Below are positions 57,298-64,000 of a stretch of DNA of 64,000 nucleotides, piece after piece; positions within the stretch are counted from its first letter, which is position 1; each line of letters starts with the position of its first letter. The notes under the pieces were generated by a model that worked only from the letters and a program-made list of their open reading frames with translations, had not been told where the DNA came from and did no database searches. This stretch comes from Tateyamaria sp038525585. Lineage in GTDB: Bacteria; Pseudomonadota; Alphaproteobacteria; Rhodobacterales; Rhodobacteraceae. The stretch spans positions 9,213 to 73,212 of the forward strand of contig JBCBHM010000015.1 in the NCBI GenBank assembly GCA_038525585.1, written 5' to 3'. The translations under genes and the position numbers were made by a program.

Positions 57298-58701
57298 ATG
57301 GCAAACCCTGTTCTTGATCTCATCAAAGAAGAAGATGCGGCATATGTCGACATCCGTTTCACGGACCCGCGCGGCAAGCTGCAGCACGTGACGGTCATGG
57401 CCGACCAGGTCGACGAGGATTTCCTCGAAGAGGGCTTTATGTTCGACGGCTCGTCCATCGCGGGCTGGAAGTCGATCGAAGCCTCGGACATGAAGCTGAT
57501 GCCCGATCAGGACAGCGCCTATGTCGATCCGTTCTATGCCGAAAAGACGATTTGCGTGCATTGCTCCATCGTGGAGCCCGACACCGGCGAAGCCTATGAG
57601 CGTGACCCGCGCGGCACCGCCGAAAAGGCCGAAGCCTATCTGAAATCCACCGGCATCGGCGACGTGGCCTATATGGGTCCCGAAGCGGAGTTCTTCCTGT
57701 TTGACGACGTGCGTTTTTCCAACAGTATCAACAAAGTGTCCTACGAAGTTGATGCAACGGATGCATCGTGGAACACCGACACCGAGTACGAGATGGGCAA
57801 TATGGGCCACCGTCCAGGCGTCAAGGGCGGCTATTTCCCCGTGAACCCCACGGACGAAAGCCAGGATCTGCGCTCCGAGATGCTGTCCACCATGAAGCGT
57901 CTGGGCATGAAGGTCGACAAGCACCACCACGAGGTTGCGTCGTGCCAGCACGAGCTGGGCCTGATCTTTGACAGCCTGACCAAGCAGGCCGATGAGCTGC
58001 AGAAATACAAATACGTGATCCACAACGTCGCCGCCGCCTATGGCAAGTCGGCCACGTTCATGCCCAAGCCCATCGCGGGCGACAACGGCACCGGCATGCA
58101 CGTGAACATGTCGATCTGGAAAGACGGCAAGCCGCTGTTCGCTGGCGACAAATACGCCGATCTCAGCGATGAGGCGCTGTTCTTCATCGGTGGCGTGCTG
58201 AAACACGCCAAGGCGCTGAACGCCTTCACCAACCCGTCGACCAACAGCTACAAGCGTCTGATCCCCGGCTTCGAGGCCCCCGTGCTGCGCGCCTATTCGG
58301 CCCGCAACCGCTCGGGCTGCGTCCGGATCCCATGGACCGAATCGCCGAAAGCCAAGCGTGTCGAGGCGCGTTTCCCCGACCCGTCCGCCAACCCCTACCT
58401 GTGCTTTGCCGCCCTGCTGATGGCGGGCCTCGACGGGATCAAGAACAAGATCCACCCAGGCGATCCGTCGGACAAGGACCTTTACGATCTGCCGCCAGAA
58501 GAGCTGGCCGGCATCCCGACCGTCTGCGGCAGCCTTCGTGAAGCGATGGAAGAGCTGGAGGCCGACATGGACTTCCTTCTGGCCGGTGACGTGTTCACCA
58601 AGGACCAGATCGAAGGCTACATCGCGCTCAAGATGGAAGAGATCGAAACCTACGAACACACGCCGCACCCGGTGGAGTTCGGTATGTATTACAGCTGCTA
58701 A
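57298..58701 (+). CDS. glnA: Glutamine synthetase, type I
   Basis: The 467-residue enzyme makes glutamine from glutamate, ammonia and ATP. Motifs are FDGSSIAGWKSIEASDM, MGPEAEFFLFDDVRFS, NGTGMHVNMSIWKDGKPL, KRLIPGFEAPV and the adenylylation site KDLYDLPPEELAGIPTVCGS (Tyr in LYDLP). It is the length of GlnA from other proteobacteria. It is regulated by PII via adenylylation as in the family and closes the glnBA operon with a terminator. Confidence 0.98.
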   Translation: MANPVLDLIKEEDAAYVDIRFTDPRGKLQHVTVMADQVDEDFLEEGFMFDGSSIAGWKSIEASDMKLMPDQDSAYVDPFYAEKTICVHCSIVEPDTGEAYERDPRGTAEKAEAYLKSTGIGDVAYMGPEAEFFLFDDVRFSNSINKVSYEVDATDASWNTDTEYEMGNMGHRPGVKGGYFPVNPTDESQDLRSEMLSTMKRLGMKVDKHHHEVASCQHELGLIFDSLTKQADELQKYKYVIHNVAAAYGKSATFMPKPIAGDNGTGMHVNMSIWKDGKPLFAGDKYADLSDEALFFIGGVLKHAKALNAFTNPSTNSYKRLIPGFEAPVLRAYSARNRSGCVRIPWTESPKAKRVEARFPDPSANPYLCFAALLMAGLDGIKNKIHPGDPSDKDLYDLPPEELAGIPTVCGSLREAMEELEADMDFLLAGDVFTKDQIEGYIALKMEEIETYEHTPHPVEFGMYYSC

Positions 58702-58729
58702 CTCCTCCCTTTTCGGCAGCTGAACTGAT

Positions 58730-58758
58730 GGGCGCCCCTTCGTCGGGGCGCCCTTTTT
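58730..58758 (+). terminator. Intrinsic terminator after glnA
   Basis: Perfect 9-bp arms GGGCGCCCC (58730-58738) and GGGGCGCCC (58745-58753), a 6-base loop and five Ts. It lies 29 bases after the glnA stop. Confidence 0.93.
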
Positions 58759-58847
58759 CGTCGTGGGGGACCAACATTGCCATGGCAGTGCCGAATTTCC
58801 ACCACGGTTGGGCTGTAGCCAGGCTCCGCTCAGGACGGGATGCAGTC

Positions 58848-59420
58848 ATGGACAAAAAGCAAAAGAGCTTTGCAGAGCGGCTCGCTCAGATCGAAAAGGA
58901 CAAGCGCGCCGCGGCGCCGCCGGTCGCACCGGTTACGCAGGCTGCGTCGGATATCCCGCGCCTCGGGCCTGCACCCGTCGCGCGGGCGCTTGACCGCGCC
59001 TGGGTCGCGGTTGCCGGGCTGGCCACCTGCGTGGTGGTCGTGAGCATCGGTTTTGCGGTGGCCTTTGCGCTCAGCGGTACCGACGGCAAGCTCCGGATCC
59101 TGTCGCTGGTGTCGCCCGGCTTTGGTCAGGTCAATTCCACCGATGATTCACCGCAGGACCGCTATGAATGGGACACCAAGCCCACACCGTTCAATGCGTC
59201 GCGCTTGGGGATGAAGCGGATGAACGCCTTTGCCCAGGATATGTCGATCATGGAGATGAACGCGCTGATGCGCGAGGCCAAGAGCCTCGGCCAGCCCTTT
59301 CTCGCCAACGAGATCGCGCGCGAAATGGGGGCCTGCGAGACATTGCGATGCCGGTCAGCCCTGAAGGACCATTACACCGCGCATCTGAAGAAACTGCGCA
59401 AATCCACGCCCACCTGGTAG
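58848..59420 (+). CDS. Single-pass membrane protein of unknown function
   Basis: The 190-residue protein has a charged N-terminus (DKKQKSFAERLAQIEKDKRA), a single membrane segment (VAGLATCVVVVSIGFAVAFA) and a C-terminal soluble part (MKRMNAFAQDMSIMEMNALM, AREMGACETLRCRSALKDHY). Two Cys in the last part could form a disulphide (CETLRC) if periplasmic. No family recognised. I use ATG 58848 rather than an in-frame start inside the glnA terminator. Confidence 0.75.
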   Translation: MDKKQKSFAERLAQIEKDKRAAAPPVAPVTQAASDIPRLGPAPVARALDRAWVAVAGLATCVVVVSIGFAVAFALSGTDGKLRILSLVSPGFGQVNSTDDSPQDRYEWDTKPTPFNASRLGMKRMNAFAQDMSIMEMNALMREAKSLGQPFLANEIAREMGACETLRCRSALKDHYTAHLKKLRKSTPTW

Positions 59421-59526
59421 GGCCGCACCGCCACAAGCGTCAAAATGCCCGATGCGGCAATTGTCTTTGCCTGATCCGTGCGCAATCCGTTACCTTGCGC
59501 GTAACGCAATGAGACGGAGCGCGGGA

Positions 59527-60327
59527 ATGTTGTTGTACCGAATTGCATTGGGTCTTGCCCTTCCTCTGGCGATGGCGGGCGCGGCGCAGGCCGCATCCTG
59601 CGGCAATACCGGCGCTGGGTTTGACGCCTGGAAGGCGGGTTTTGCACAAGAGGCGCAGCGCGCCGGTGTCCAGAGTGCGGGGCTGCTAGCGCTGCAGAAT
59701 GCGACCTATGCCACGCGCACCATCGCCGCCGACCGCAACCAGAAGAGCTTTCGCTATTCGCTCGACAAATTCATGCAGATCCGCGGGGCCGACACGATCG
59801 TCGCGCAGGGCCGCAAGCGCAAGGCGCGCAACCCCGACTATTTCGCAAGCCTCGAGCGGATCTATGGCGTGCCCGCGGGCGTGCTGATCGCCATTCACGG
59901 GATGGAAACCGCCTTTGGCAACTTTATGGGTGACAGCAGTGTGGTCTCGGCCATCGTCACGCTGACCTATGATTGCCGCCGGTCGGATTTCTTCAAGCCG
60001 CATGCGATCGGCGCGCTCAGGCTGGTGGACCAGGGGACGATCACCGGGGCGACCAAGGGCGCCAAACATGGCGAGCTTGGCCACACCCAGTTCCTGCCCG
60101 GCAATGCGCTGACCTATGGCGTGGACGGCAATGGCGACGGTCGCGTGGATCTTTACAACCAGACCGACGCGCTGGCCTCCACCGCGAATTTCCTGCGCCA
60201 GAAAGGGTGGAAACCCGGTCAGGGCTATCAGGAGGGGCAGCCCAATTTCGCCGTGATCAAGCAGTGGAATGCCGCAACGGTCTATCAGCAATCCATCGCC
60301 ATCATGGGCGCGCGCATCGACGGCTAG
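59527..60327 (+). CDS. Lytic murein transglycosylase, MltB/SLT_2 family
   Basis: The 266-residue protein has a signal peptide (LLYRIALGLALPLAMAGAAQ) and an SLT_2 catalytic domain with the active-site Glu in AIHGMETAFGNFMG, plus LGHTQFLPGNALTYGVDGNG and LASTANFLRQKGWKPGQGYQ. It cleaves glycan strands in the periplasm. The domain is short compared with E. coli MltB. I start at ATG 59527 with GGAG upstream; ATG 59509 is also in frame. It runs in the same direction as a small unknown gene one base downstream. Confidence 0.92.
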   Translation: MLLYRIALGLALPLAMAGAAQAASCGNTGAGFDAWKAGFAQEAQRAGVQSAGLLALQNATYATRTIAADRNQKSFRYSLDKFMQIRGADTIVAQGRKRKARNPDYFASLERIYGVPAGVLIAIHGMETAFGNFMGDSSVVSAIVTLTYDCRRSDFFKPHAIGALRLVDQGTITGATKGAKHGELGHTQFLPGNALTYGVDGNGDGRVDLYNQTDALASTANFLRQKGWKPGQGYQEGQPNFAVIKQWNAATVYQQSIAIMGARIDG

Positions 60328-60328
60328 G

Positions 60329-60775
60329 ATGTTCCAGCCCAAACCGGGAACCAAGCAAGACCCGGTCAGACGCTGGGCGCTGCCGGACCGCGCCTTCTTT
60401 GCTCATGGCGCGTGCCACATCCTGGCGGGCGTGTACCTGACCGACCTGCCATGCGGCGGGTTTCGGGCCGAGCGGGTTGTGCCGAACGGCCCCTTTCCCG
60501 GCAACCACGTCTACCTCACCGATGGCACGGTTTGCTTCGACTACCGCGGATATACCAGGCGCGACCGGCTGCTGGCTTGGTACGCCAAAGCACAAGCCAG
60601 GATCACACCAGGTTGGTCGGGCACCATCGAAGCGGTCCGCTTTGATCTCCTGGACACCGCAGCCCTCAACGCCCACCGGATGCGCGGCCCCGATCAATAC
60701 CTGCACGACCCCGTGCCCCGGGCCCGCGCCTTCATCGCCGCGAGGGCGCACCCGCCCCGGTCTTTGTCCGAATAA
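60329..60775 (+). CDS. Conserved unknown protein following the transglycosylase
   Basis: The 148-residue frame starts at ATG 60329, one base after the transglycosylase stop. It has a hydrophobic, Cys-containing part (FFAHGACHILAGVYLTDLPC) and a basic, aromatic centre (VYLTDGTVCFDYRGYTRRDR, WYAKAQARITPGWSGTIEAV). No signal peptide or membrane segment. No family is recognised. Coupling suggests a role linked to the cell-wall enzyme. Confidence 0.75.
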   Translation: MFQPKPGTKQDPVRRWALPDRAFFAHGACHILAGVYLTDLPCGGFRAERVVPNGPFPGNHVYLTDGTVCFDYRGYTRRDRLLAWYAKAQARITPGWSGTIEAVRFDLLDTAALNAHRMRGPDQYLHDPVPRARAFIAARAHPPRSLSE

Positions 60776-60957
60776 ATCCTCCCCGAAGGGTCGGGTTGCC
60801 AAATGCGCCACAACCGCCTAATGCGCATCCAGGGTTCCAGGCCCCTGCCCTCCGCGCTTCGGTGAAGTTCTGGACAATCGACCCTGCATGATCAGGTCGC
60901 TCTTGAGGCAATGCGGAGCCCTCACATCTCATCGCGACCGATGACATGGAGACGGAT

Positions 60958-61401
60958 ATGGATATCCCCCTTCCCTCGCGGGACGCTCTGAAAGCGCAAG
61001 CCAGGCGGCTGCGCGCCTCCCTTTTGGCCGCAGGGCGGCCCTGCACCCACGCGCAGGCGCTCGAGGCGGTGGCCCTGCAATGGGGCGCGCGTGACTGGAA
61101 CACGCTCGTCGCGCGGGCGCGTGATCATGGACAGCCTGCGTATCATCCCGGTCAACGCATCACCGGGCGTTATCTCGGCCACCGCTTTGCCGGTCGGATC
61201 AAGGCGGCACGGGGCATGGACCGCGGCTATTACGGGCTCACGTTGCGCTTTGATAATGCGATTGATGTGGTTGATTCGGAACACTTTTCCTGCCTGCGCC
61301 AGCAGGTCAACTGCGTGATCAAGCCAAACGGGCGCAGCCCGCGCACCACCTCCAACGGCCAGCCCCACGTGGTGATTTTCGACGCGTGGTCAGGCGGCTA
61401 G
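60958..61401 (+). CDS. Glyoxalase-superfamily-related protein
   Basis: The 147-residue protein resembles the small family annotated as glyoxalase-superfamily protein (Glyoxalase-related domain): PSRDALKAQARRLRASLLAA, THAQALEAVALQWGARDWNT and HPGQRITGRYLGHRFAGRIK are typical as I recall. I start at ATG 60958 with GGAG upstream (ATG 60946 lacks a site). It overlaps the convergent DUF3445 gene by four bases. Function unknown. Confidence 0.75.
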   Translation: MDIPLPSRDALKAQARRLRASLLAAGRPCTHAQALEAVALQWGARDWNTLVARARDHGQPAYHPGQRITGRYLGHRFAGRIKAARGMDRGYYGLTLRFDNAIDVVDSEHFSCLRQQVNCVIKPNGRSPRTTSNGQPHVVIFDAWSGG

Positions 61402-62144
61402 GTCAGGGGCGGAACATCGGCCCTGGCCAACACGAATGTGTGGATGGCAAAGACCACCGCCCGGCTTTGCGGCAGGCGCAGCAGCGTCTGCCGCTCGGTT
61501 CGGTAAAAGGGGCCGTCCCGCATGCCCGCACCGACCCGGCGCGGTGCCGCCTGCGAGCGGGGCTGATAAAGCTCGGGGTCCTGATACCACAGCTGATTGA
61601 AGCGCCAGAGCGGACGGCCCACCTGTATCCCGTCAAAAAGCCGTTGCACCCGCCGGGCCACATCGGCGTCATACTCAGCCACCGGCACGTGAATATCGAT
61701 CAGCGGTCGCCCCGCCTTTTCCCGCAACCGCCACGAGGCTGGAAAGCACAGCACCGCGCCGGTCAGCACATGCGCCTCTCCCCGTTTCTCCATCAGGACA
61801 AAGTCGTTCTGGCACAGCGCGCCCAAGGTCTCGAGCGGGCGCGCAGCGTCTGGCGTGACGCACCGTCCGTCGGGGCAGCGCACAGTGCCATCCGTGACCG
61901 CAAAGCCAAGCGCAGGCAGGTCATCCAGCACGCAGGCCAGCAGTTCCACGGCGGCAGGCCGCGCCTCGGGCTGCAGATACAGCACGTCACGCGGGTGGTC
62001 GCGCATGACCTCAAGACGCCGCGCCATCTGCGCGCCATAGGCTTCATCGACGCGCAGCCACGGCCCGGTTTCGGGCCGTATCCCGGGCAAAGCCCGGGTG
62101 GTGCGCATGTCGTCGGGCAGATGGCGGTGCAGAATGGCGGTCAT
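61398..62144 (-). CDS. DUF3445 / heme-dependent oxidative N-demethylase family protein
   Basis: The 248-residue protein has DUF3445 hallmarks: LPDDMRTTRALPGIRPETGP, FVLMEKRGEAHVLTGAVLCF, SWRLREKAGRPLIDIHVPVA, and RFNQLWYQDPELYQPRSQAA. Members of this family carry haem and oxidise N-methyl groups. The start ATG 62144 (TAILHRHLPDDM) fits; upstream in-frame sequence lies inside the S41-like gene. It follows the S41-like gene in the same direction and could be in an operon with it. The substrate here is unknown; methylated amines are plausible in a marine organism. Confidence 0.85.
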   Translation of the reverse strand: MTAILHRHLPDDMRTTRALPGIRPETGPWLRVDEAYGAQMARRLEVMRDHPRDVLYLQPEARPAAVELLACVLDDLPALGFAVTDGTVRCPDGRCVTPDAARPLETLGALCQNDFVLMEKRGEAHVLTGAVLCFPASWRLREKAGRPLIDIHVPVAEYDADVARRVQRLFDGIQVGRPLWRFNQLWYQDPELYQPRSQAAPRRVGAGMRDGPFYRTERQTLLRLPQSRAVVFAIHTFVLARADVPPLT

Positions 62145-62182
62145 GGCCGGTCTTGTGCCATGGCGCAGCGCGCCTGACCAGT

Positions 62183-63226
62183 TCAGCCCGCCGCCCACGC
62201 TCGGGCCGCGGACCCGTCTGCGCAGGGCGTGATCTGCAACGGACCGGCCGCCACCAGATGCGCTGCAATCTCGGGCGGTGTCGTGGGGTGCGCGAGGCCC
62301 GTCTCCCAATCGTGCCACGCGTTCGACCAGCGCACATGGGCGCCCGTTTCCGGCAGGTCGATGGTGTCGCCTTCGGCCCAGAACTGCAGGCCATCGCCCA
62401 TCGCCTCGCCAAAGAGGCGCGCGCCGAGGTGGTGCTGGAACAGCACCGCCGAAACGATCGCCGCCGAAAAGGTAAACCGGTCGACGCACACCGCCACGCG
62501 CCGCCCCTGCCACCCTGCGCGCAGCTTCGCGATGATCGGCAGGACGCGCAGAAAACTGCCGCCCGCATTGCCCCGCAGGTCGATGACGATGTTGGCATCT
62601 GGCCGGTCCAGGACCGCATCCGCCAGCCCGTCGGGCAGATCCACGTCCAACCGCGCGATCCGAATGTGCCAAACGGGCGCATCCCAATGGACAGGTGCCG
62701 CGCGCGCCCATTGGTCGGTGTCCGGGTCCGGCCCGCCGACCTCCCCACGTGGATAAAGCGGCGCTACAGGGACAAGCGCATCGGGCCCATACGCAAGCGT
62801 GCCGTCGCCGAGTGTATAAGTCACATCGCGCGTGCCAATGGCGGCGGGCCACGCCATCGGCAAACCACCGATCACCGTTTGACGCGCGGCCGTCCCGGCC
62901 AGACACGGGCGCAGGCGGTCCAGGACCGCCTCGACCGGCTCACCATTCACGGCGTGCAAGGCACGCGCCACGCCGTTGTCGATCAGCACAAAGTCCGCGC
63001 CCCGCGCCACGATCCGTACTGGCCAGACCCGTATGGCCGCGTTCGGGATCACCCGGCTGTGCCCGTTTCCGCCGCAGGCCAGCACGCGCATCGCGGCCAG
63101 CAGAAACGCGTCCCTGGTCTGGCTCGCGTCCATGTCAGCCAGCGGCGCCGACAGGTCCAGACCGGCAAGGGCGGGGTCACGGGCCACGGCCTGCCTCACG
63201 ATGGCACGATCGGTTTCAAACGCCAT
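62183..63226 (-). CDS. S41 (tail-specific protease-like) family protein
   Basis: The 347-residue protein has an S41-like core: NIVIDLRGNAGGSFLRVLPI, VAVCVDRFTFSAAIVSAVLF (nucleophile Ser in FSAAI) and RLFGEAMGDGLQFWAEGDTI. No signal peptide or PDZ is obvious, so it may be a cytosolic or atypical S41 hydrolase. I start at ATG 63226 with GGAGGTG, preferred to an upstream in-frame start. It is divergent from dddP. Catalysis is inferred from family motifs only. Confidence 0.82.
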   Translation of the reverse strand: MAFETDRAIVRQAVARDPALAGLDLSAPLADMDASQTRDAFLLAAMRVLACGGNGHSRVIPNAAIRVWPVRIVARGADFVLIDNGVARALHAVNGEPVEAVLDRLRPCLAGTAARQTVIGGLPMAWPAAIGTRDVTYTLGDGTLAYGPDALVPVAPLYPRGEVGGPDPDTDQWARAAPVHWDAPVWHIRIARLDVDLPDGLADAVLDRPDANIVIDLRGNAGGSFLRVLPIIAKLRAGWQGRRVAVCVDRFTFSAAIVSAVLFQHHLGARLFGEAMGDGLQFWAEGDTIDLPETGAHVRWSNAWHDWETGLAHPTTPPEIAAHLVAAGPLQITPCADGSAARAWAAG

Positions 63227-63316
63227 AACACCTCCAAAAAACGACGCGGGCCGAGGTCGCATTCCGGCAACACCGTCCGCCCGACCGCCGCCACTCTAGG
63301 CCTAACGGAGAGTGCC

Positions 63317-64000
63317 ATGAACCAGCATTATCGCGACACGCGCAAGATTGATCCCGCCCGCGGCGCAACGCTGCCCGATGGCACGCCAAACGATGCCGAC
63401 CGGATCGAGATCGGCCCCCCGCTGGCCACCCAACGCGCCTGGCAGGCCGCGGGGCTGACGCTGCCGAACCTTGCGGATATGCGGGCGTTTCGCTGGCGCC
63501 GCCTGACCCAACACATCGTGGATCGTGACTATGCCGGGCTGCTGGTGTTTGACCCGCTCAACATCCGCTATGCCACCGACTCGACCAACATGCAGCTGTG
63601 GAACACGCACAACCCGTTCCGGGCCGTGCTGCTGTGCGCCGACGGGCATATGGTCATCTGGGATTACAAGAACGCGCCCTTTCTGAGTTCGTTCAACCCG
63701 CTGGTCAAAGAGGTGCGGTCGGGCGCCGACCTGTTTTATTTCGACCGCGGGGACAAGGTGGACGTGGCCGCCGATGCCTTTGCCAATGAGGTGCGCGTGC
63801 TGCTCGAAGAGCATGCGCCGGGCCTCAGGCGGCTCGCCGTTGACAAGCCCATGGTGCATGGGCTGCGCGCGCTGGAGGCGCAGGGCCTCGAGGTAATGGA
63901 TGGCGAGGAGGTCACGGAAAAGTCCCGCTCGATCAAGGGCCCGGACGAGATCCTGGCCATGCGCTGCGCCGTGCATGCCTGCGAAGAGGCGGTGCAGGCG
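63317..64000 (+). CDS. dddP: DMSP lyase DddP (C-terminus outside window)
   Basis: The first 228 residues of an M24-type protein match the Roseobacter DMSP lyase DddP: NQHYRDTRKIDPARGATLPD, then LLVFDPLNIRYATDSTNMQL, WNTHNPFRAVLLCADGHMVI and WDYKNAPFLSSFNPLVKEVR, plus DLFYFDRGDKVDVAADAFAN. These blocks distinguish it from prolidases, with which it shares the fold. DddP cleaves dimethylsulphoniopropionate to dimethyl sulphide and acrylate using a di-iron centre; the metal ligands lie beyond the window. It has GGAG before ATG 63317 and is divergent from the S41-like gene. Confidence 0.93.
   Translation, partial: MNQHYRDTRKIDPARGATLPDGTPNDADRIEIGPPLATQRAWQAAGLTLPNLADMRAFRWRRLTQHIVDRDYAGLLVFDPLNIRYATDSTNMQLWNTHNPFRAVLLCADGHMVIWDYKNAPFLSSFNPLVKEVRSGADLFYFDRGDKVDVAADAFANEVRVLLEEHAPGLRRLAVDKPMVHGLRALEAQGLEVMDGEEVTEKSRSIKGPDEILAMRCAVHACEEAVQA

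Noticed and set aside
62145..62906. N-terminal extension of the DUF3445 frame
   Set aside because: The extra 254 codons run antiparallel-free inside the S41-like gene on the same strand in another frame and show no conserved residues; the family start is at 62144.
1..64000. CRISPR arrays and insertion sequences
   Set aside because: No regularly spaced direct repeats and no transposase-like frames or terminal inverted repeats were found on reading the window.

Overview
The window is a GC-rich chromosomal segment from a marine alphaproteobacterium of the Roseobacter group (Rhodobacterales). Four things point there: a complete Rhodobacter-type gene transfer agent (GTA) cluster, a pyruvate dehydrogenase operon whose E1-beta subunit carries its own lipoyl domain, gene contents and neighbours usual in that order, and a DddP-type DMSP lyase entering at the right edge.

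Layout. 1-8.2 kb: AsmA-like protein (minus, cut by the edge), peroxiredoxin, DUF455 ferritin-like protein, M23 peptidase plus bactofilin, an MFS exporter, two cyclophilins (minus) and pgk. 8.2-13.4 kb: an SDR, ftsB, pdhA-pdhB-pdhC (no E3 gene), closed by a two-way terminator shared with cysE. 14.3-28.7 kb, all minus: a full GTA structural cluster, gp1 to gp15, plus a small GTA-associated gene, driven from a recognisable sigma-70 promoter with a CtrA-like box upstream. 28.9-35.1 kb, minus: SRPBCC protein, mltG, fabF, a GNAT, acpP, fabG, a GyrI-like protein and fabD, a lipid-synthesis and cell-wall block. 35.3-37.9 kb: a cytochrome b561-YceI fusion facing a stand-alone YceI gene, and a small membrane protein. 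38.2-39.5 kb: rpsF-rpsR-rplI. 39.5-42.3 kb, minus: SRPBCC - YCII - ECF sigma factor (DUF6596) - SRPBCC. 42.3-45.0 kb: a small accessory patch with a GNAT remnant, a DUF4329 (JAB-like) lipoprotein, and a two-gene cassette that looks like a pore-forming pair. 45.0-46.4 kb: tig. 46.6-54.3 kb: a six-gene signalling cluster (periplasmic binding protein, histidine kinase, receiver, CheB-CheR-PAS hybrid, second kinase, second receiver). 54.4-64 kb: tRNA-Leu(UAG), a Hint-domain protein lacking its nucleophile, nnrE/nnrD split at an A6 run, glnB-glnA, a membrane protein, a lytic transglycosylase, unknown genes, a DUF3445 protein, an S41-like protease and dddP.

Most interesting signals. (1) The two SRPBCC paralogues beside the ECF sigma gene are each preceded by the same TGTCGA-N17-CGTCGT element with an identical seven-base stretch after the -35, which reads as a compact autoregulated ECF regulon. 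(2) The 43-45 kb pair (a 342-residue helical protein ending in hydrophobic hairpins and a 209-residue protein resembling actinoporin-type beta-sandwiches) is a candidate undescribed pore-forming system. (3) The GTA promoter region carries an exact TTAA-N7-TTAA box and a 17-bp-spaced sigma-70 promoter.

No CRISPR array, insertion sequence, integrase or rRNA gene was seen. Only one gene-free stretch exceeds 300 bases (42,220-42,620); it holds an ECF promoter and a GNAT remnant. All family calls come from reading the sequence; no database search was run.
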